The notes beneath the pieces were generated by a model. It was not told where the DNA came from. It worked only from the letters and a program-made list of their open reading frames with translations, and did not search any database. DNA of 64,000 nt from Herbidospora cretacea. GTDB lineage: Bacteria > Actinomycetota > Actinomycetes > Streptosporangiales > Streptosporangiaceae. The DNA lies in NCBI RefSeq assembly GCF_001570605.1, contig NZ_BBXG01000001.1:248001-312000 (forward strand), in the 5' to 3' direction. The position numbers and the translations under genes are program-made. Shown piece by piece: positions 27,059 to 42,000 of this stretch. Numbering within the stretch: the stretch's first letter is position 1; every line of letters starts with the position of its first letter.

Positions 27059-30000
27059 ATGAAGGACGAAGAGAAGCTCCTCGACTACCTCAAGCGGGTG
27101 ACAGCCGATCTTCACCAGACGCGTCGCCGGTTGAAGGAGGCCGAGGCCGCGGGGCACGAGCCCATCGCGATCGTCGGCATGGGCTGCCGGTTCCCGGGCG
27201 GGGCCGACTCGCCCGAGGGCCTGTGGGAGTTGCTGGCCGCCGGGGGTGACGCCGTCGGCGGGTTCCCGCTCGACCGGGGCTGGGACGTGGACGGCCTCTA
27301 CCACCCCGACCCCGGCCACCCGGGCACCTGCTACGCCCGCGAGGGCGGGTTCCTGCGGGACGCGGCGGCGTTCGACGCGGCGTTCTTCGGGATCTCGCCG
27401 CGTGAGGCGGTCGCCATGGACCCGCAGCAGCGGCTGCTGCTGGAGACGTCGTGGGAGGCGCTGGAGCGGGCCGGGATCGACCCTCATGACCTGCGCGAGT
27501 CGCGGACCGGCGTCTTCGTCGGCACCAACGGCCAGGACTACGCGGCGCTCGCGGTCGCCGCCGAGGGCGTCGAGGGTTTCCTCGGCACGGGGAACGCGGC
27601 CTCCGTCGTCTCCGGCCGCCTGGCCTACACGTTCGGGCTGGAGGGCCCGGCCGTGACCGTCGACACGGCGTGCTCCGCGTCGCTGGTGGCGCTGCACCTG
27701 GCCGTCCAGTCGCTGCGCCTGGGCGAGTGCTCGCTGGCGCTCGCGGGCGGCGTGACGGTCATGTCGACGCCGGGCGCGTTCATCGAGTTCTCCCGGCAGC
27801 GGGGCCTGTCGCCCGACGGCCGGTGCAAGGCCTTCGCGGCCGGGGCCGACGGCACCGGCTGGGGCGAGGGCGCCGGCATGCTGGTCGTCGAGCGCCTCTC
27901 CGACGCCCTGCGCAACGGCCACCCGGTGCTGGCGGTCGTGCGCGGTTCCGCGGTCAACCAGGACGGCGCGTCCAACGGCCTGACCGCCCCCAACGGGCCC
28001 GCCCAGCAGCGGGTGATCCGCCAGGCGCTCGACAACGCCCGGCTCACGCCCGCCGACGTCGACGCCGTCGAGGCCCACGGCACCGGCACCTCCCTCGGCG
28101 ACCCCATCGAGGCCCAGGCCCTGCTCGCCACCTACGGCCAGGACCGCGAGGAGCCGCTCTGGCTCGGCTCGGTCAAGTCGAACCTCGGCCACACCCAGGC
28201 CGCCGCCGGCGTCGCCGGAGTCATCAAGATGGTCATGGCGCTGCGCCACGGCCTGCTCCCGAAGACCCTGCACGTCGACGAGCCCTCCCCGCACGTCGAC
28301 TGGTCGGCCGGCGCGGTCGAGCTCCTCACCGAAGCCGTCCCGTGGCCCGCCGGGGAGCGCCCCCGCCGGGCCGGGGTGTCGTCGTTCGGCTTCAGCGGCA
28401 CCAACGCCCACGCCGTCATCGAGGAGCCTCCGGCCCAGGAACCGGCCGCGCCGGCCGAGGGCCGCGCCTGGGTCCTCACCGCCGCCACCCCCGAGGCCCT
28501 CCAGCATTCGGCGGTACGCCTCCGCGCCGCCCTCCCCGCCACCGACCCGTCGTTCGCCCTGTCCCGCAAGGCCCAGCTCCCCGTCAGGGCGGCCGTGGTC
28601 GCGGGCGACGAGGCGGCCCTGACCGCCCTCGCCGAGGGCCGCCCCCACCCCGGTCTCGTCTCGGGCGTCGCCCGTGGCGACGGCAGACTGGCCTTCCTGT
28701 TCACCGGCCAGGGTTCCCAGCGACCGGGCATGGGCCGCGAACTGTACGACACCTTCCCGGCCTTCGCCGAGGCTTTCGACCAGGTCCGCGACCGCCTGAT
28801 GACGACCGCGTCGGGCCCGACGAAGGCCGAGTCCTCCAGCGCTGGCCGGTCCGAAGACACAGAAGCTTCTGGCGCCGGTGCGGCTGGAAAGGTGAGATTC
28901 CCCGACCCGGTCCACGACCCCATTGACCTGGCAGAGGCCGTTCGGACGGGGGTGGGGCTCGATGAGACGGGGGTCGCGCAGCCGGCGATCTTCGCGTTCG
29001 AGGTGGCGCTGTTCCGTCTTCTGGAGTCGTTCGGGGTGCGGCCCGATGTGGTGGCGGGTCACTCCATCGGGGAGATCGCCGCCGCGCACTGCGCGGGCAT
29101 TCTGTCCCTGGACGACGCCTGCACCTTGGTGAAGGCGCGGGCTTCCTTGATGCAGGCGCTTCCGGCCGGTGGGGCGATGGTCGCCATACAGGCCGCGCCG
29201 GGCGAAATTTCGGGGAATGTCGACATCGCGGCCGTCAACGGGCCGCGATCCGTGGTCATCTCCGGTGCCGAGGACGCCGTGCTCGCCGAGGCCGCCCGGT
29301 TCGAGAAGACCAAGCGGCTGAACGTCTCCCATGCCTTCCACTCCCGCCTGATGGACCCCATGCTCGACGCGTTCCGCCAGGTCTGCGCGGCGCTCACGTA
29401 CAACGAACCGGCCATCCCGTTCGACGGCGGCCGGGACGCCGGTTACTGGGTGAAGCACGTCAGGGACACCGTGCGGTTCGCCGACACGCTGGCCGGGCTC
29501 GGCGACGTCACGACGTTCCTGGAGGTCGGACCCGACGCGGTGCTCACCGCCATGGCCGCCGACCAGACCGAGGCCGTGGTCCTCCCCGCCCAGCGCGCCG
29601 ACCGGGGGGAGCGGGCCTCCTTCGTCCAGGCCCTCGCCGGGCTCCACGTCAACGGCGTCGAGTTCGACTGGCGGACCGCACTGGCCGGGGACCCGGGACC
29701 GCACGTCGACCTTCCGACCTACGCCTTCCAGCGCCGCCGCTTCTGGGCCGACCCGCCGGTCCGCCCCACGAGCGCGGGCGAGTGGCGCTACCGCGTCCAC
29801 TGGTCGCCGCTCACCCTGAACGCCCAGGTCACCGGCCGCTGGCTCCTCGTCGGCGACGACCTCGAAGGCGAGCGGATCGGCGAGGTCTTCACCGACGCCG
29901 TCCACCTGACCGACGTGCCCGCCGCCGGCGAGCTGGCCGCGCTCGGCCCCTTCGACGGCGTCTTCTCCACGCTGGCCCTCGACACCACGATCGCCGACGG

Positions 30001-33000
30001 ACACACCGCCGTCACCCGGGGCCTGGCCCGCACGCTGGCGCTCGTCCAGGCCGGTGTCTCCGCGCCGCTGTGGGTGGCGACCCGTGGTGCGGTCTCCACC
30101 GGCGACGGCGACCCGCTGACCGACCCGGCCCAGGCCGAGGTCTGGGGCCTCGGCCGGGCCGCCGCCCGCGAGCACCCCGACCGCTGGGGCGGCCTAGTGG
30201 ACCTGCCGCCGCTTCTGGACGACGCCGCGATCGACCACCTGCGCCGGGTGCTGGCCGGCACGACCACCGACGACGAACTGGCCATCCGGGAGGGCGGCGT
30301 CCTCACCCGCCGCCTCGCGCGGGCGGGAGTCGAGGCCACCGGTCCCGGCTGGCGGCCGGGCGGCACCGTGCTCGTCACCGGCGGCACCGGCGCGCTCGGC
30401 GGGCACATCGCCCGCTGGCTGGCCGCCGAGGGCGCGGCCCACATCGTCCTCGCCGGGCGGCGCGGGCTCGACGCCCCCGGCGCGGCCGAGCTGAAGGCCT
30501 CGCTGACCGGCGCCCGCGTGGACGTCGTCGCCTGCGACGTCGCCGACCGGGACGCGCTCGCCGCGCTGCTGGCCGAGACGCCGGTGACCGCCGTCGTCCA
30601 CGCGGCCGGAGTGCTCGACGACGGCGTGCTCGACGGGCTCACCCCCGAGCGGCTCGACACCGTGCTGACCGCCAAGGTCACCGCCGCCCGCAACCTGCAC
30701 GACCTCGCCGGCGACCTCGACGCCTTCGTGCTCTTCTCCTCCCTGGCGGGCACGCTGGGCGGTTCGGGCCAGGCCTCCTACGCCGCCGCCAACGCCCACC
30801 TCGACGCGCTGGCGCAGTACCGCCGCGACCGGGGGCTGCCCGCCACGTCGATCGCGTGGGGGCCGTGGGCCGACAAAGGCATGGCCGCCGACCCGTCGAT
30901 CGGCGAGCGGCTGCGCCGGGGCGGCGTCTCCGCGCTCAACCCGGCCAAGGCGGTCAGGGCGCTGGCCCAGGCGCTGGAGGCGGGGGACACCCACGTTGCC
31001 GTCGCCGACATCGACTGGCCCGTCTTCGGGCGGGCGTTCGCCTCGGTCCGGCCCGCGCCCGTCATCGCCGACCTCGCCGAGCTCCCCGCCGGGACCGGCG
31101 CCCAGGCCGAGGCGGAGAAGCCGGGCCTGCGGGACGCCCTCCGGGCCATGCCCGAGCACCGCCACGCGGGCTTCCTGCTGGACCTGGTCGCGGGGCACGC
31201 CGCGGCCGTGCTGGGACACGAGACCGCCGCCGACGTCGCGGGGGAGCGGGCCTTCAAGGAGCTCGGCTTCACCTCGCTGTCGGCCGTCGAGCTGCGCAAC
31301 CTGCTGGGCGCGGCCACCGGGCTCCGGCTCCCGGCCACGATGATCTACGACCACCCGACCCCGGCCGCGCTCGCCGAGTTCCTCCGCCGCGAGCTGCTCG
31401 GCGACGACGGCGAGACCGAGGACGTCGTGGTCGCGGCCGACGACGAGCCGATCGCCATCGTCGGCATGGGCTGCCGGTTCCCCGGCGGCGTCGCCTCACC
31501 CGAGGACCTGTGGCGGCTGCTGGCCGCCGGGGGCGACGCGGTCACCGAGATCCCCGCCGACCGGGGCTGGCAGCTCGACCACGACGCCGGCTCCGACCGC
31601 GCGGGCACCTCCCACTCCCGCGAGGGCGCGTTCATCGACGCCGCCGGTGACTTCGACGCCGAGTTCTTCGGCATCTCCCCGCGCGAGGCCCTGGCGATGG
31701 ACCCGCAGCAGCGCCTGCTGCTGGAGACCTCCTGGGAGGCGCTGGAGCGGGCCGGCATCGACCCCTCGTCGCTGAAGGGATCGCGTACCGGCGTCTTCAC
31801 CGGCACCAACGGCCAGGACTACGCGACGCTGCTGATGGGCGGCGGCGCCGACGGCGCGGAGGGCTACGTCGCGACCGGCACCACCGCCTCGGTGCTGTCG
31901 GGCCGGGTCTCCTACACCCTCGGGCTGGAGGGCCCGGCCGTCACCGTCGACACCGCCTGCTCCTCCTCGCTGGTGGCGCTGCACATGGCCGCCCAGGCGC
32001 TGCGCCAGGGCGAGTGCGCGCTGGCCCTGGCGGGCGGCGTCACGATCATGTCGACGCCGGGGCTGTTCATCGAGTTCTCCCGCCAGCGCGGGCTCGCCCC
32101 CGACGGCCGCTGCAAGGCGTTCGCCGCCGCCGCCGACGGCACCGGCTGGGGCGAGGGCGTCGGCGTCCTGGTCGTCGAGCGGCTGTCGGACGCCCTGGCC
32201 AACGGCCACGAGGTCCTCGCCGTGGTCCGGGGCTCGGCCGTCAACCAGGACGGCGCGTCCAACGGCCTCACCGCGCCCAACGGGCCGTCGCAGCAGCGGG
32301 TCATCCGGCAGGCCCTCGCCTCGGCCGGGCTCACCCCCGCCCAGGTCGACGCCGTCGAGGCGCACGGCACCGGCACCAAGCTCGGCGACCCCATCGAGGC
32401 CCAGGCGCTGCTGGCCACCTACGGCCGGGACCGCGAACGGCCCCTCCTGCTGGGGTCGGTCAAGTCGAACATCGGCCACACCCAGGCCGCCGCCGGCGTG
32501 GCCGGGGTGATCAAGATGGTCCAGGCCATCCGGTACGGCGTCCTGCCGCCCACCCTCCACGTCGACGCCCCCTCGCCCCACGTCGACTGGACCGCCGGCT
32601 CGGTCGACCTGCTCACCGAGGCCACCCCGTGGCCGGAGACCGGCGCGCCCCGCCGGGCGGGCATCTCGTCGTTCGGGATCTCCGGCACCAACGTCCACAC
32701 GATCATCGAGCAGGCCCCCGCCGCCGAGCCCGCCGCGGACCGCGACCCGGTCCCGGTCGTCGCCTGGCCGCTCTCGGCCCGCACCGAGGAGGCCCTGCGC
32801 GAGCAGGCCCGCCGCCTGCGCAACCGGCTGGAGGTCTCCACCCTCGACCCGGCCGACGTGGCGCTCTCCCTCGTACGGTCCCGCGCCGCCCTCCAGCACC
32901 GCGCGGTCGCCTTGGGCCCTGACCTGACCGGCGCGCTCGACCTCATCGCCGAGGGCCGGGGCGGCGTGACCGGCGTGGTCGTCCCGGGCCGGACCGCCTT

Positions 33001-36000
33001 CCTGTTCACCGGCCAGGGCTCGCAGCACGCCGAGATGGGGCGCGGCCTCTACGCCGCCTACCCGGCGTTCGCCGAGGCCTACGACGACGTGGCCGACCGG
33101 CTCGTCATCGGCGACGACCTCGACGAGACCGGCAACACCCAGCCCGCGCTCTTCGCCTTCCAGGTCGCGCTGTTCCGCCTGCTGGAGTCGTGGGGCGTCA
33201 CCCCCGACCAGGTCGCCGGGCACTCGGTCGGCGAACTGGCCGCCGCCCACGTCACGGGCGTCCTGTCGCTCGACGACGCCTGCGCGCTCGTCGGCGCGCG
33301 GGCCACCCTCATGCGCGAGCTGCCGCCGGGCGGCGCGATGATCGCCGTCGAGGCGGCCGAGGAGGAGATCTCGGCGGGCGTCGACGTCGCCGCCGTCAAC
33401 GGCCCCCGTTCCGTCGTCGTCTCCGGCGACGAGGACGCCGTGCTGGCCGAGGCGGCCCGCTTCGCCGCGATGGGCCGCCGCACCCGGCGTCTCACCGTCT
33501 CCCACGCCTTCCACTCGGCCCGCATGGACGCCATGCTGGCCGACTTCCACCGCGTCGCTGTGACGCTGACCTACCACGAGCCGGTCATCCCCTTCGTGGC
33601 GCACGGCGACGTCACCACGCCCGCCTACTGGGTCGGCCACGTCCGCAACGCGGTCCGGTTCGCCGACGGCATCCGCCGCCTGGAGGCCGAGGGCGTCACC
33701 CGGTTCGTCGAGATCGGGCCGGACGCCGTGCTGACCGCGATGGGCCAGGAGACCTACGAGGGCGACGCCGTCTGGATCCCCGTCTGCCGCCGGGGCCGCC
33801 CCGAGCCGGAGACGGCCGTCGAGGCGCTCGCCCGCCTGCACGTCGCGGGCGGCCCGGTCGACTGGACCACCCTGTTCACCGGCGCGACCCCCGTCGACCT
33901 GCCCACCTACGCCTTCCAGCGCAAGCGCTACTGGCCCAAGCCCGCCGTCTGGGCCGGGGACGCCGCCGGGCTCGGCCAGACCCCCGCCGGGCACCCGCTG
34001 CTCGGCGCCGCCGTCACCCTCGCCGAGGGCGGCGTGGTGCTGACCGGCCGCCTGTCGGCGCAGACCCAGCCATGGCTGGCCGACCACCGCGTCATGGGCC
34101 GGGTCATCCTGCCCGGCACCGCGTTCGCCGAGATGGCGATCAGAGCCGGCGACCAGGTCGGCTGCGGCGCGATCGAGGACCTCACGCTGGCCGCCCCGCT
34201 GCCGCTGCCCGACCAGGGCGGCGTCCGGGTGCAGGTCACCGTGGGCACCGCCGACGACACGGGCCGCCGCCGGGTGGGCGTCCACTCCCGCGACGAGAAC
34301 GCCCCCGACGACGCCCCCTGGACCCGGCACGCCGCCGGCACCCTGGCCCCGGGCGTGCCCGGCCTGCCCGACGAGGACCTGACCGCGTGGCCGCCCGCCG
34401 GCGCGGAACCGGTCGACGTGACCGGCCTCTACCCGGGCCTGGTCGCCCTCGGCTTCGACTACGGCCCCGCCTTCCGGGGGATCACCGCCGCCTGGCGGCT
34501 CGACGAGGCCGTCTACCTGGAGGTGGCGCTCCCGGAGGACGACCACGCCGACGCCGCCCGCTTCGGCCTCCACCCGGCGCTGCTCGACGGGGCGCTGCAC
34601 GGCGCGTTCCTCCAGTCGCTCGGCGACGGCGAGGGCCGGGTGCCGTTCTCGTGGAGCGACGTCGTGCTGCACGCCTCCGGCGCGACCCGGCTGCGCGCCA
34701 GGCTCACCCGGACCGGCCCCGAGTCCGTCTCCCTGCTGGTCACCGACCCCGCGGGAGCCCCGGTCGCGTCGGTCGGCGCGCTGGTCGTCCGGCCCGCCGA
34801 GCGCGCCGCGACCGTCCCGGCGGTCGCCGAGTCGCTGTTCCGGGTCGAGTGGACGCCGGTCGCCCTGCCCGACACCCACGCCGACGACGTCACCATCGCC
34901 GACCTCGCCCCCGGCACGGTGGCCGAGGTCACCGAGGTCACCCTGGGGCTCATCCAGGACTGGCTCGTCAACGACGAACCCGGCCGCCTGGCCTTCGTCA
35001 CCCGCGAGGCGCTGCCCGGCGACGTGGCGCTGAACGCCGCGTGGGGCCTGGTGAAGTCGGCCCAGTCGGAGAACCCGGGCCGGTTCGTGCTCATCGACAC
35101 CGACGGCACCCCGCTCGACCGCGCCCTCACGCTCGACGAGCCGCAGCTCATGCTCCGCGACGGCAGGGCGTTCGCGCCCCGCCTGGTCCGCGCCCCCGCG
35201 GGGTTCGTCCCGCCGGACGCCACTTGGCGGCTGCACGTCGAGACCAAGGGCACCCTCGACGCCCTCACCCTGGCCCCCGTCGCGATCGAGCCCCTTCGCC
35301 CCCACGAGGTGCGGGTCGGCGTCCGGGCGGCGGGCCTCAACTTCCGCGACGTGCTCAACGCGCTCGGCATGTACCCCGAACCCGCCGGGCTCCTGGGCGG
35401 CGAGGTCGCCGGGGTCGTCCTGGAGGCGGGCGCGGACGCGCCGTTCGCGCCGGGCGACCGGGTGTTCGGCATGGCGGCGGGCGGCTTCGGCCCCCAGGTC
35501 GTCACCGACCACCACTTCCTGGCGAGGATGCCCGACGGCTGGTCATTCGAGGTCGCGGCCTCGGTCCCGATCGTCTTCCTCACCGCCCTGTACGCCTTCA
35601 CCGACCTCGGCCACCTCAAGCGCGGCGAGAAGGTGCTGATCCACGCCGCCGCCGGCGGGGTCGGCATGGCGGCGGTGCAGGTCGCCCGCCACCTGGGCGC
35701 GGAGATCTACGGCACCGCCTCGGAGTCCAAGCAGCACGTCCTGGAGGGCCTGGCCGGGATCGCCAGCTCCCGCACGCTCGACTTCGCCGACGAGTTCCCG
35801 AAGGTCGACGTGGTCCTCAACGCCCTCGCGGGCGAGTTCGTGGACGCCTCGATGGGCCTGCTGAACGAGGGCGGCCGGTTCCTGGAGATGGGCAAGACCG
35901 ACATCCGCTCCGGCGACGGCTACCAGGCCTTCGACCTGTCCGAAGCAGGTCCCGACCGCATCCGCGAACTGCTCGCCGAGCTCCTCGGCCTCTTCGAGGC

Positions 36001-39000
36001 GGGCGTGCTGGCCCCGCTGCCCGTCAGGGCGTGGGACGTCCGCCAGGCGCGGGACGCCTTCCGGTTCGTCTCCCAGGCCAGGCACATCGGCAAGGTCGTG
36101 CTCACCGTCCCCGCGCCGGTCGCCAAGGACGCCACCGTCCTCATCACCGGCGGTTCCGGCGCGCTGGCGACCGTGCTGGCCGGGCACCTGCTCGCCCAGG
36201 GCTTCACCGACCTGCTGCTGGTCAGCCGCTCGGGCCGGGCCGACTGGGACGGCATCCGCGCCGCCGGGGGAGAGGCCGGCATCGGGTCGGTCCGGGCCGC
36301 CGTCTGCGACGTCTCCGACCGGACCGCGCTGGCGAACCTGCTGGTGAACGAGGACGTCGCCGGGGTCGTCCACACCGCGGGCGTGCTCGACGACGGCGTG
36401 ATCGAGTCGCTGACCCCCGAACGGCTCGCCAAGGTGCTGGAGCCGAAGGTCCAGGCCGCGCTCAACCTGCACGAACTCGTCGGCGACGTCGGCATGTTCG
36501 TGCTGTTCTCCTCGGCCGCCGCCACGTTCGGCGCGGCCGGGCAGGGCAGCTACTCCGCCGCCAACACCGCCCTCGACGCGCTGGCCGTCCACCGCCGCTC
36601 GCTCGGGCTCCCGGCCCACTCCCTGGCCTGGGGCCTGTGGTCCGGCGGCGGCATGGGCGGCCTGCTCGACGACTCGGAGAAGGGCCGCATCTCCCGGGGC
36701 GGCATGTCGGCCCTGCCGGTCGCCGACGGCCTCGCGCTCTTCGACCTAGCCCTGCGCCGCGACGAGGCGCTGCAACTGCCGATGCACCTCGACCTGCGGA
36801 GCATGCGCGGCGGCCCGGTCCACCCGCTGCTGCGCTCGCTCGTGCAGGGCCCCGCGCGGGGGGTCGCCTCGGCCGCCGGCGCCACCTCCTCCCTGGCGGC
36901 GCGGCTCGCCGGGCTCGCCCCCGCCGACCGCGACAAGGCCCTGGTCGAGCTGGTACGCGGCCAGGCGGCGATCGTGCTGGGACACGCGTCGGCGGAGGCC
37001 GTGCCGGGCGGGAAGGCGTTCAAGGAGCTCGGGTTCGACTCCCTCACCAGCGTCGAGCTGCGCAACCGGCTCAACGTGGCGGTCGGGGAGCGGCTGCCCG
37101 CGACGCTCGTCTTCGACTACCCGACCCCCGTCGCCCTCGCCGCCCACCTGGGCGACCGCCTGCTGGGCGCGGAGGAGAAGGCCGCCGGTCCCCTCGCGGT
37201 GGCCGCGGCCGACGAGCCGATCGCCATCGTCGCGATGAGCTGCCGGTTCCCCGGCGACGTCAGGTCGCCCGAGGACCTGTGGGACCTGGTCGCGGGCGAA
37301 CGCGACGGCATCACCGGCTTCCCGGTCAACCGGGGCTGGGACCTGACCACCGAGGGCGCCTACGTCCGGCTCGGCGGGTTCGTGCACGACGCGGACGCCT
37401 TCGACGCGCCCTTCTTCGGCATCTCGCCCCGCGAGGCCCTGGCGATGGACCCGCAGCAGCGGCTCCTGCTGGAGACCTCGTGGGAGGCGTTCGAACGCGC
37501 CGGGATCGAGCCCGGCACCCTGAAGGGCAGCCGGACGGGCGTGTTCGTCGGCGCGGCCTCCGCCGGGTACGGGACCGGCGCCGACCCCTCCGAAGGGCTC
37601 GACGGCCACCTGCTGACCGGCGGCGCGACCAGCGTCGTCTCCGGCCGGGTCGCCTACACCTTCGGACTGGAGGGCCCCGCCGTCACCGTCGACACAGCGT
37701 GCTCGTCGTCGCTGGTCGCGCTGCACATGGCGGTGCGGTCGCTGCGGTCGGGCGAGTGCACGATGGCGCTGGCCGGCGGCATCACCGTCATGGCCACCGC
37801 GAGCATGTTCGCCGAGTTCTCCAAGCAGCAGGGCCTGGCCGCCGACGGCCGCTGCAAGCCCTTCGCCGCCTCCGCCGACGGCACCGGCTGGGCCGAGGGC
37901 GTCGGCATGGTGCTCGTCGAGCGCCTCTCCGACGCGCGCCGCCACGGCCACCGGGTGCTCGCGCTCGTCCGCGGCTCGGCCGTCAACCAGGACGGCGCGT
38001 CCAACGGCCTCACCGCCCCGAACGGGCCGTCGCAGCAGCGGGTCATCCGGCAGGCGCTCGCCGACGCCGGGCTGACCGTCCGCGACGTCGACGCCGTCGA
38101 GGCCCACGGCACCGGCACCAGACTGGGCGACCCGATCGAGGCGCAGGCGCTCATCGCCACCTACGGGCAGGACCGCGACGAGCCGGTCAGGATCGGCTCG
38201 ATCAAGTCGAACATCGGCCACACTCAGGCCGCCGCAGGCGTCGCCGGGCTGATCAAGATGGTCATGGCGATGCGCCACGGCGTGCTGCCCCGCAGCCTCG
38301 GCATCGACGCCCCCTCGCCGCACGTCGAGTGGGACCGGGGCGCGGTCGAACTGCTCACCGCGTCCGCGCCGTGGCCGGAGACGGGGCGTCCGCGCCGGTC
38401 GGCGGTGTCGTCGTTCGGCATCAGCGGCACCAACGTCCACACGGTCATCGAGGCCGCCCCCGCCGACGAGCCGGGCCAGGGCGTCGGCCTGCCGGTCGTG
38501 CCGTGGGTGCTGTCGGCCCACGACGATGCCGCGCTCGCCGAGCAGGCCCGGCGGCTGCGCCAGGCCGCCGAGGACCAGGACCCCGCCGACGTGGGCCGCA
38601 CGCTCGCGGTCGGCCGGGCCGCGCTGGAGCACCGCGCCGCCGTCTCGGGCGCGACCCGCGAGGCCCTGCTCGCCGGGCTCGACGCCCTGATCGAGGGCCT
38701 GGACGAGGGCCGCGAGGCCCCCGGCGTCGCCCGCCCCGACGGGCGAACCGCGTTCCTGTTCACCGGCCAGGGCGCGCAGCGCGCCGGGATGGGCCGCGAT
38801 CTCCACGACGCCTACCCCGTGTTCGCCGAGGCGTTCGACGCGGTCTGCGCGCACCTCGACGGGGTGGCCCACGCCGTCCTGACGGGGGAGGGCCTCGACG
38901 AGACGGTCTTCACCCAGCCCGCCCTGTTCGCCGTCGAGGTCGCCCTCTACCGGCTCGTCGAGTCGTGGGGGGTGCGGCCCGACTTCGTCGCCGGGCACTC

Positions 39001-42000
39001 CATCGGCGAGCTCGCCGCCGCCCACGTCGCCGGGGTCCTCTCGCTGGAGGACGCCTGCACGCTGGTCAAGGCCAGGGGCGCGCTGATGCAGGCGCTTCCG
39101 GCCGGTGGCGCGATGGTCGCCGTCCAGGCGACGCCGGGCGAGATCTCGGAGAGCGTCGACGTCGCCGCCGTCAACGGGCCCCGGTCCGTGGTGATCTCCG
39201 GGCCCGAGGACGCCGTGCTCGCCGAGGCCGCCCGGTTCGAGAAGACCAAGCGGCTCACCGTCTCCCACGCCTTCCACTCGCGCCTGATGGACCCGATGCT
39301 GACGGACTTCCGCCGGGTCGCCGCCGGGCTGACGTACAGCACCCCCAGGATCCCGGTCGTGTCGGGCGGCCTCGCCGACGTGACCGATCCGGAGTACTGG
39401 GTGCGGCACGTCCGTGACGCGGTCCGGTTCGCCGACGGGATCGCCTGGCTGGAGGCCGAGGGCGTCACCCGGTTCGTCGAGATCGGGCCTGAGGCGGTGC
39501 TGACCGCGATGGGCCAGGAGTGCGTGCGGGGCGACCACACGTGGGTGCCGCTGATGCGGAGCGGGCAGGAGGCCCGGACCCTCGTCGACGGCCTCGCCCG
39601 GCTGCACGTCTCGGGCGCGACGGTCGACTGGGCCGCCTTCTTCGCCGGGGCCGGCCACGCCGACCTGCCGACCTACGCCTTCCAGCGCCGGTCGTACTGG
39701 CCGAAGCAGGCCGTCTGGATCGGCGACCCCTCCGGCTTCGGGCAGACCCCGGCCGGGCACCCGCTGCTCCAGGCCGCCATGCCGCTGGCCGGGGGCGATC
39801 AGATCGTGCTGACCGGCCGCCTGTCCCTCCAGACCCAGCCGTGGCTGGCCGACCACGTGGTCGGCGGCCAGGTGCTGCTGCCCGGCACGGCCTTCGCCGA
39901 ACTCGCCGTCAGAGCCGGTGACCAGGCCGGCTGCGGCACGGTCGAGGAGCTGACCATCGAGGCCCCGCTGGTGCTCGACGGGGCGGCCCACCTCCAGGTC
40001 GTCGTGGGCGAACCCGATGACGAGGGACGCCGGACGATCACCGTCCACTCCCGCGCCGAGGACGCCCCCGCCGACCGCCCGTGGACCCGCCACGCGACCG
40101 GCACGCTCATCCCCGCCGCCCCCGAAGGCGAGCGCCTCGACGTCTGGCCCCCGGCCGGCGCCGAGCCCGTCGACGTCACCGGCCTCTACGACGACCTGCC
40201 CGGCTTCGCCTACGGCCCCGCCTTCCAGGGCGTCCGGGCGGCCTGGCGCAAGGACGCCGACGTCTACCTGGAGATCGCCACCCCGGCCGCCGACACCGGC
40301 TCCTACGGCCTGCACCCGGCGCTGCTCGACGCGGCGCTCCACGGCTGCTTCCTCGCCGACGACCTGACCGGCGGCCTCCCGTTCACCTGGAGCGACGTCA
40401 CCCTGCACGCCTCCGGCGCGGCCTCCCTGCGGGTCCGGCTGACCCCGCGCGGCGCGGACGCGGTCACGCTGGCCGTCGCCGACCCGGCCGGCGAGCCGGT
40501 CGCCACGGTCGGCTCGCTGCTGCTGCGCCCGATGGCCGCGCCCCGGGCGGCGACCTCCTCGGACGCGCTGTTCCAGGTCGACTGGACCCCCATCGAGGTC
40601 CCCGAGGCCGAGCCCGGCGACGTGACCATCGCCGAGGTCGAGCCCGGCACCCCCGGTGAGGTCGCCCGGCGCACGCTGGAGACCCTCCAGACCTGGCTGG
40701 CCGAGGACCGCCCCGGCCGCCTGGCCTTCGTCACCCGCGACGCGCTGCCCGGCGACGTCGCGCTGAACGCCGCGTGGGGCCTGGTGCGGTCGGCCCAGTC
40801 GGAGAACCCCGGCCGGTTCGTCCTGGTCGACACCGACGGAAGCCCTTACGGCAACGCCCTCGCCACCGACGAGCCCCAGCTCATGATCAGGGACGGCGCG
40901 GTGTCCGCGCCCCGCCTGGCCCGCGCCGACCTTGGCCTGCCGGTCCCGGGAGAGGTGTGGCGGCTCGACACCCCGGCCAAGGGCACGCTCGACGCGCTCA
41001 CCCTCACGCCCTACGAGGCCCCGGCGCTCGGCCCGAACGAGGTGCGGGTCGGCGTCCGGGCGGCGGGCCTGAACTTCCGCGACGTCCTCAACGCGCTCGG
41101 CATGTATCCCGGCGAGGCCGGGCTGCTGGGCGGCGAGGTCGCCGGGGTGGTCCTGGAAGCCGGCGCGGACGCGCCGTTCACCCCGGGCGACCGGGTGTTC
41201 GGCATGGCCGAGGGCGGCTTCGGCCCCCAGGTCGTCACCGACGGCCGCCTGCTGGCCAGGATGCCCGCCGGCTGGTCGTTCGAGGTCGCGGCCTCGGTCC
41301 CGATCGTCTTCCTCACCGCCCTGTACGCCTTCACCGACCTCGGCGACCTCAAGCGCGGCGAGAAGGTGCTGATCCACGCGGCGGCGGGCGGCGTCGGCAT
41401 GGCGGCCACCCAGATCGCCAGGCACCTGGGCGCGGAGATCTACGGCACCGCCTCGGAGTCCAAGCAGCACGTGCTGGAGGGCCTGGCCGGGGTCGCCAGC
41501 TCCCGCACGCTCGACTTCGCCGACCAGTTCCCCCAGGTCGACGTCGTTCTGAACGCCCTCGCGGGCGAGTTCGTGGACGCCTCGATGGGTCTTCTCAACG
41601 AGGGCGGCCGGTTCCTGGAGATGGGCAAGACCGACATCCGCTCAGGCGACGGCTACCGGGCCTTCGACCTGTCGGAGGCCGGGCCCGACCGCATCCGCGA
41701 ACTGCTCGCCGAGCTTCTCAGCCTGTTCGAGGCGGGCGTGCTGACCCCGCTGCCCGTCAGGGCGTGGGACGTCCGCCAGGCGCGGGACGCCTTCCGGTTC
41801 GTCTCCCAGGCCAGGCACATCGGCAAGGTCGTGCTCACCGTCCCCGCGCCGGTCGACAAGGACGCCACCGTCCTGATCACCGGCGGTTCCGGCGCACTGG
41901 CGACCGTGCTGGCCGGGCACCTGCTCGCGCAGGGCCACACCGACCTGCTGCTGGTCAGCCGGTCGGGCCGGGCCCACGTCGAGGGCGTCCGCACCGCCGC

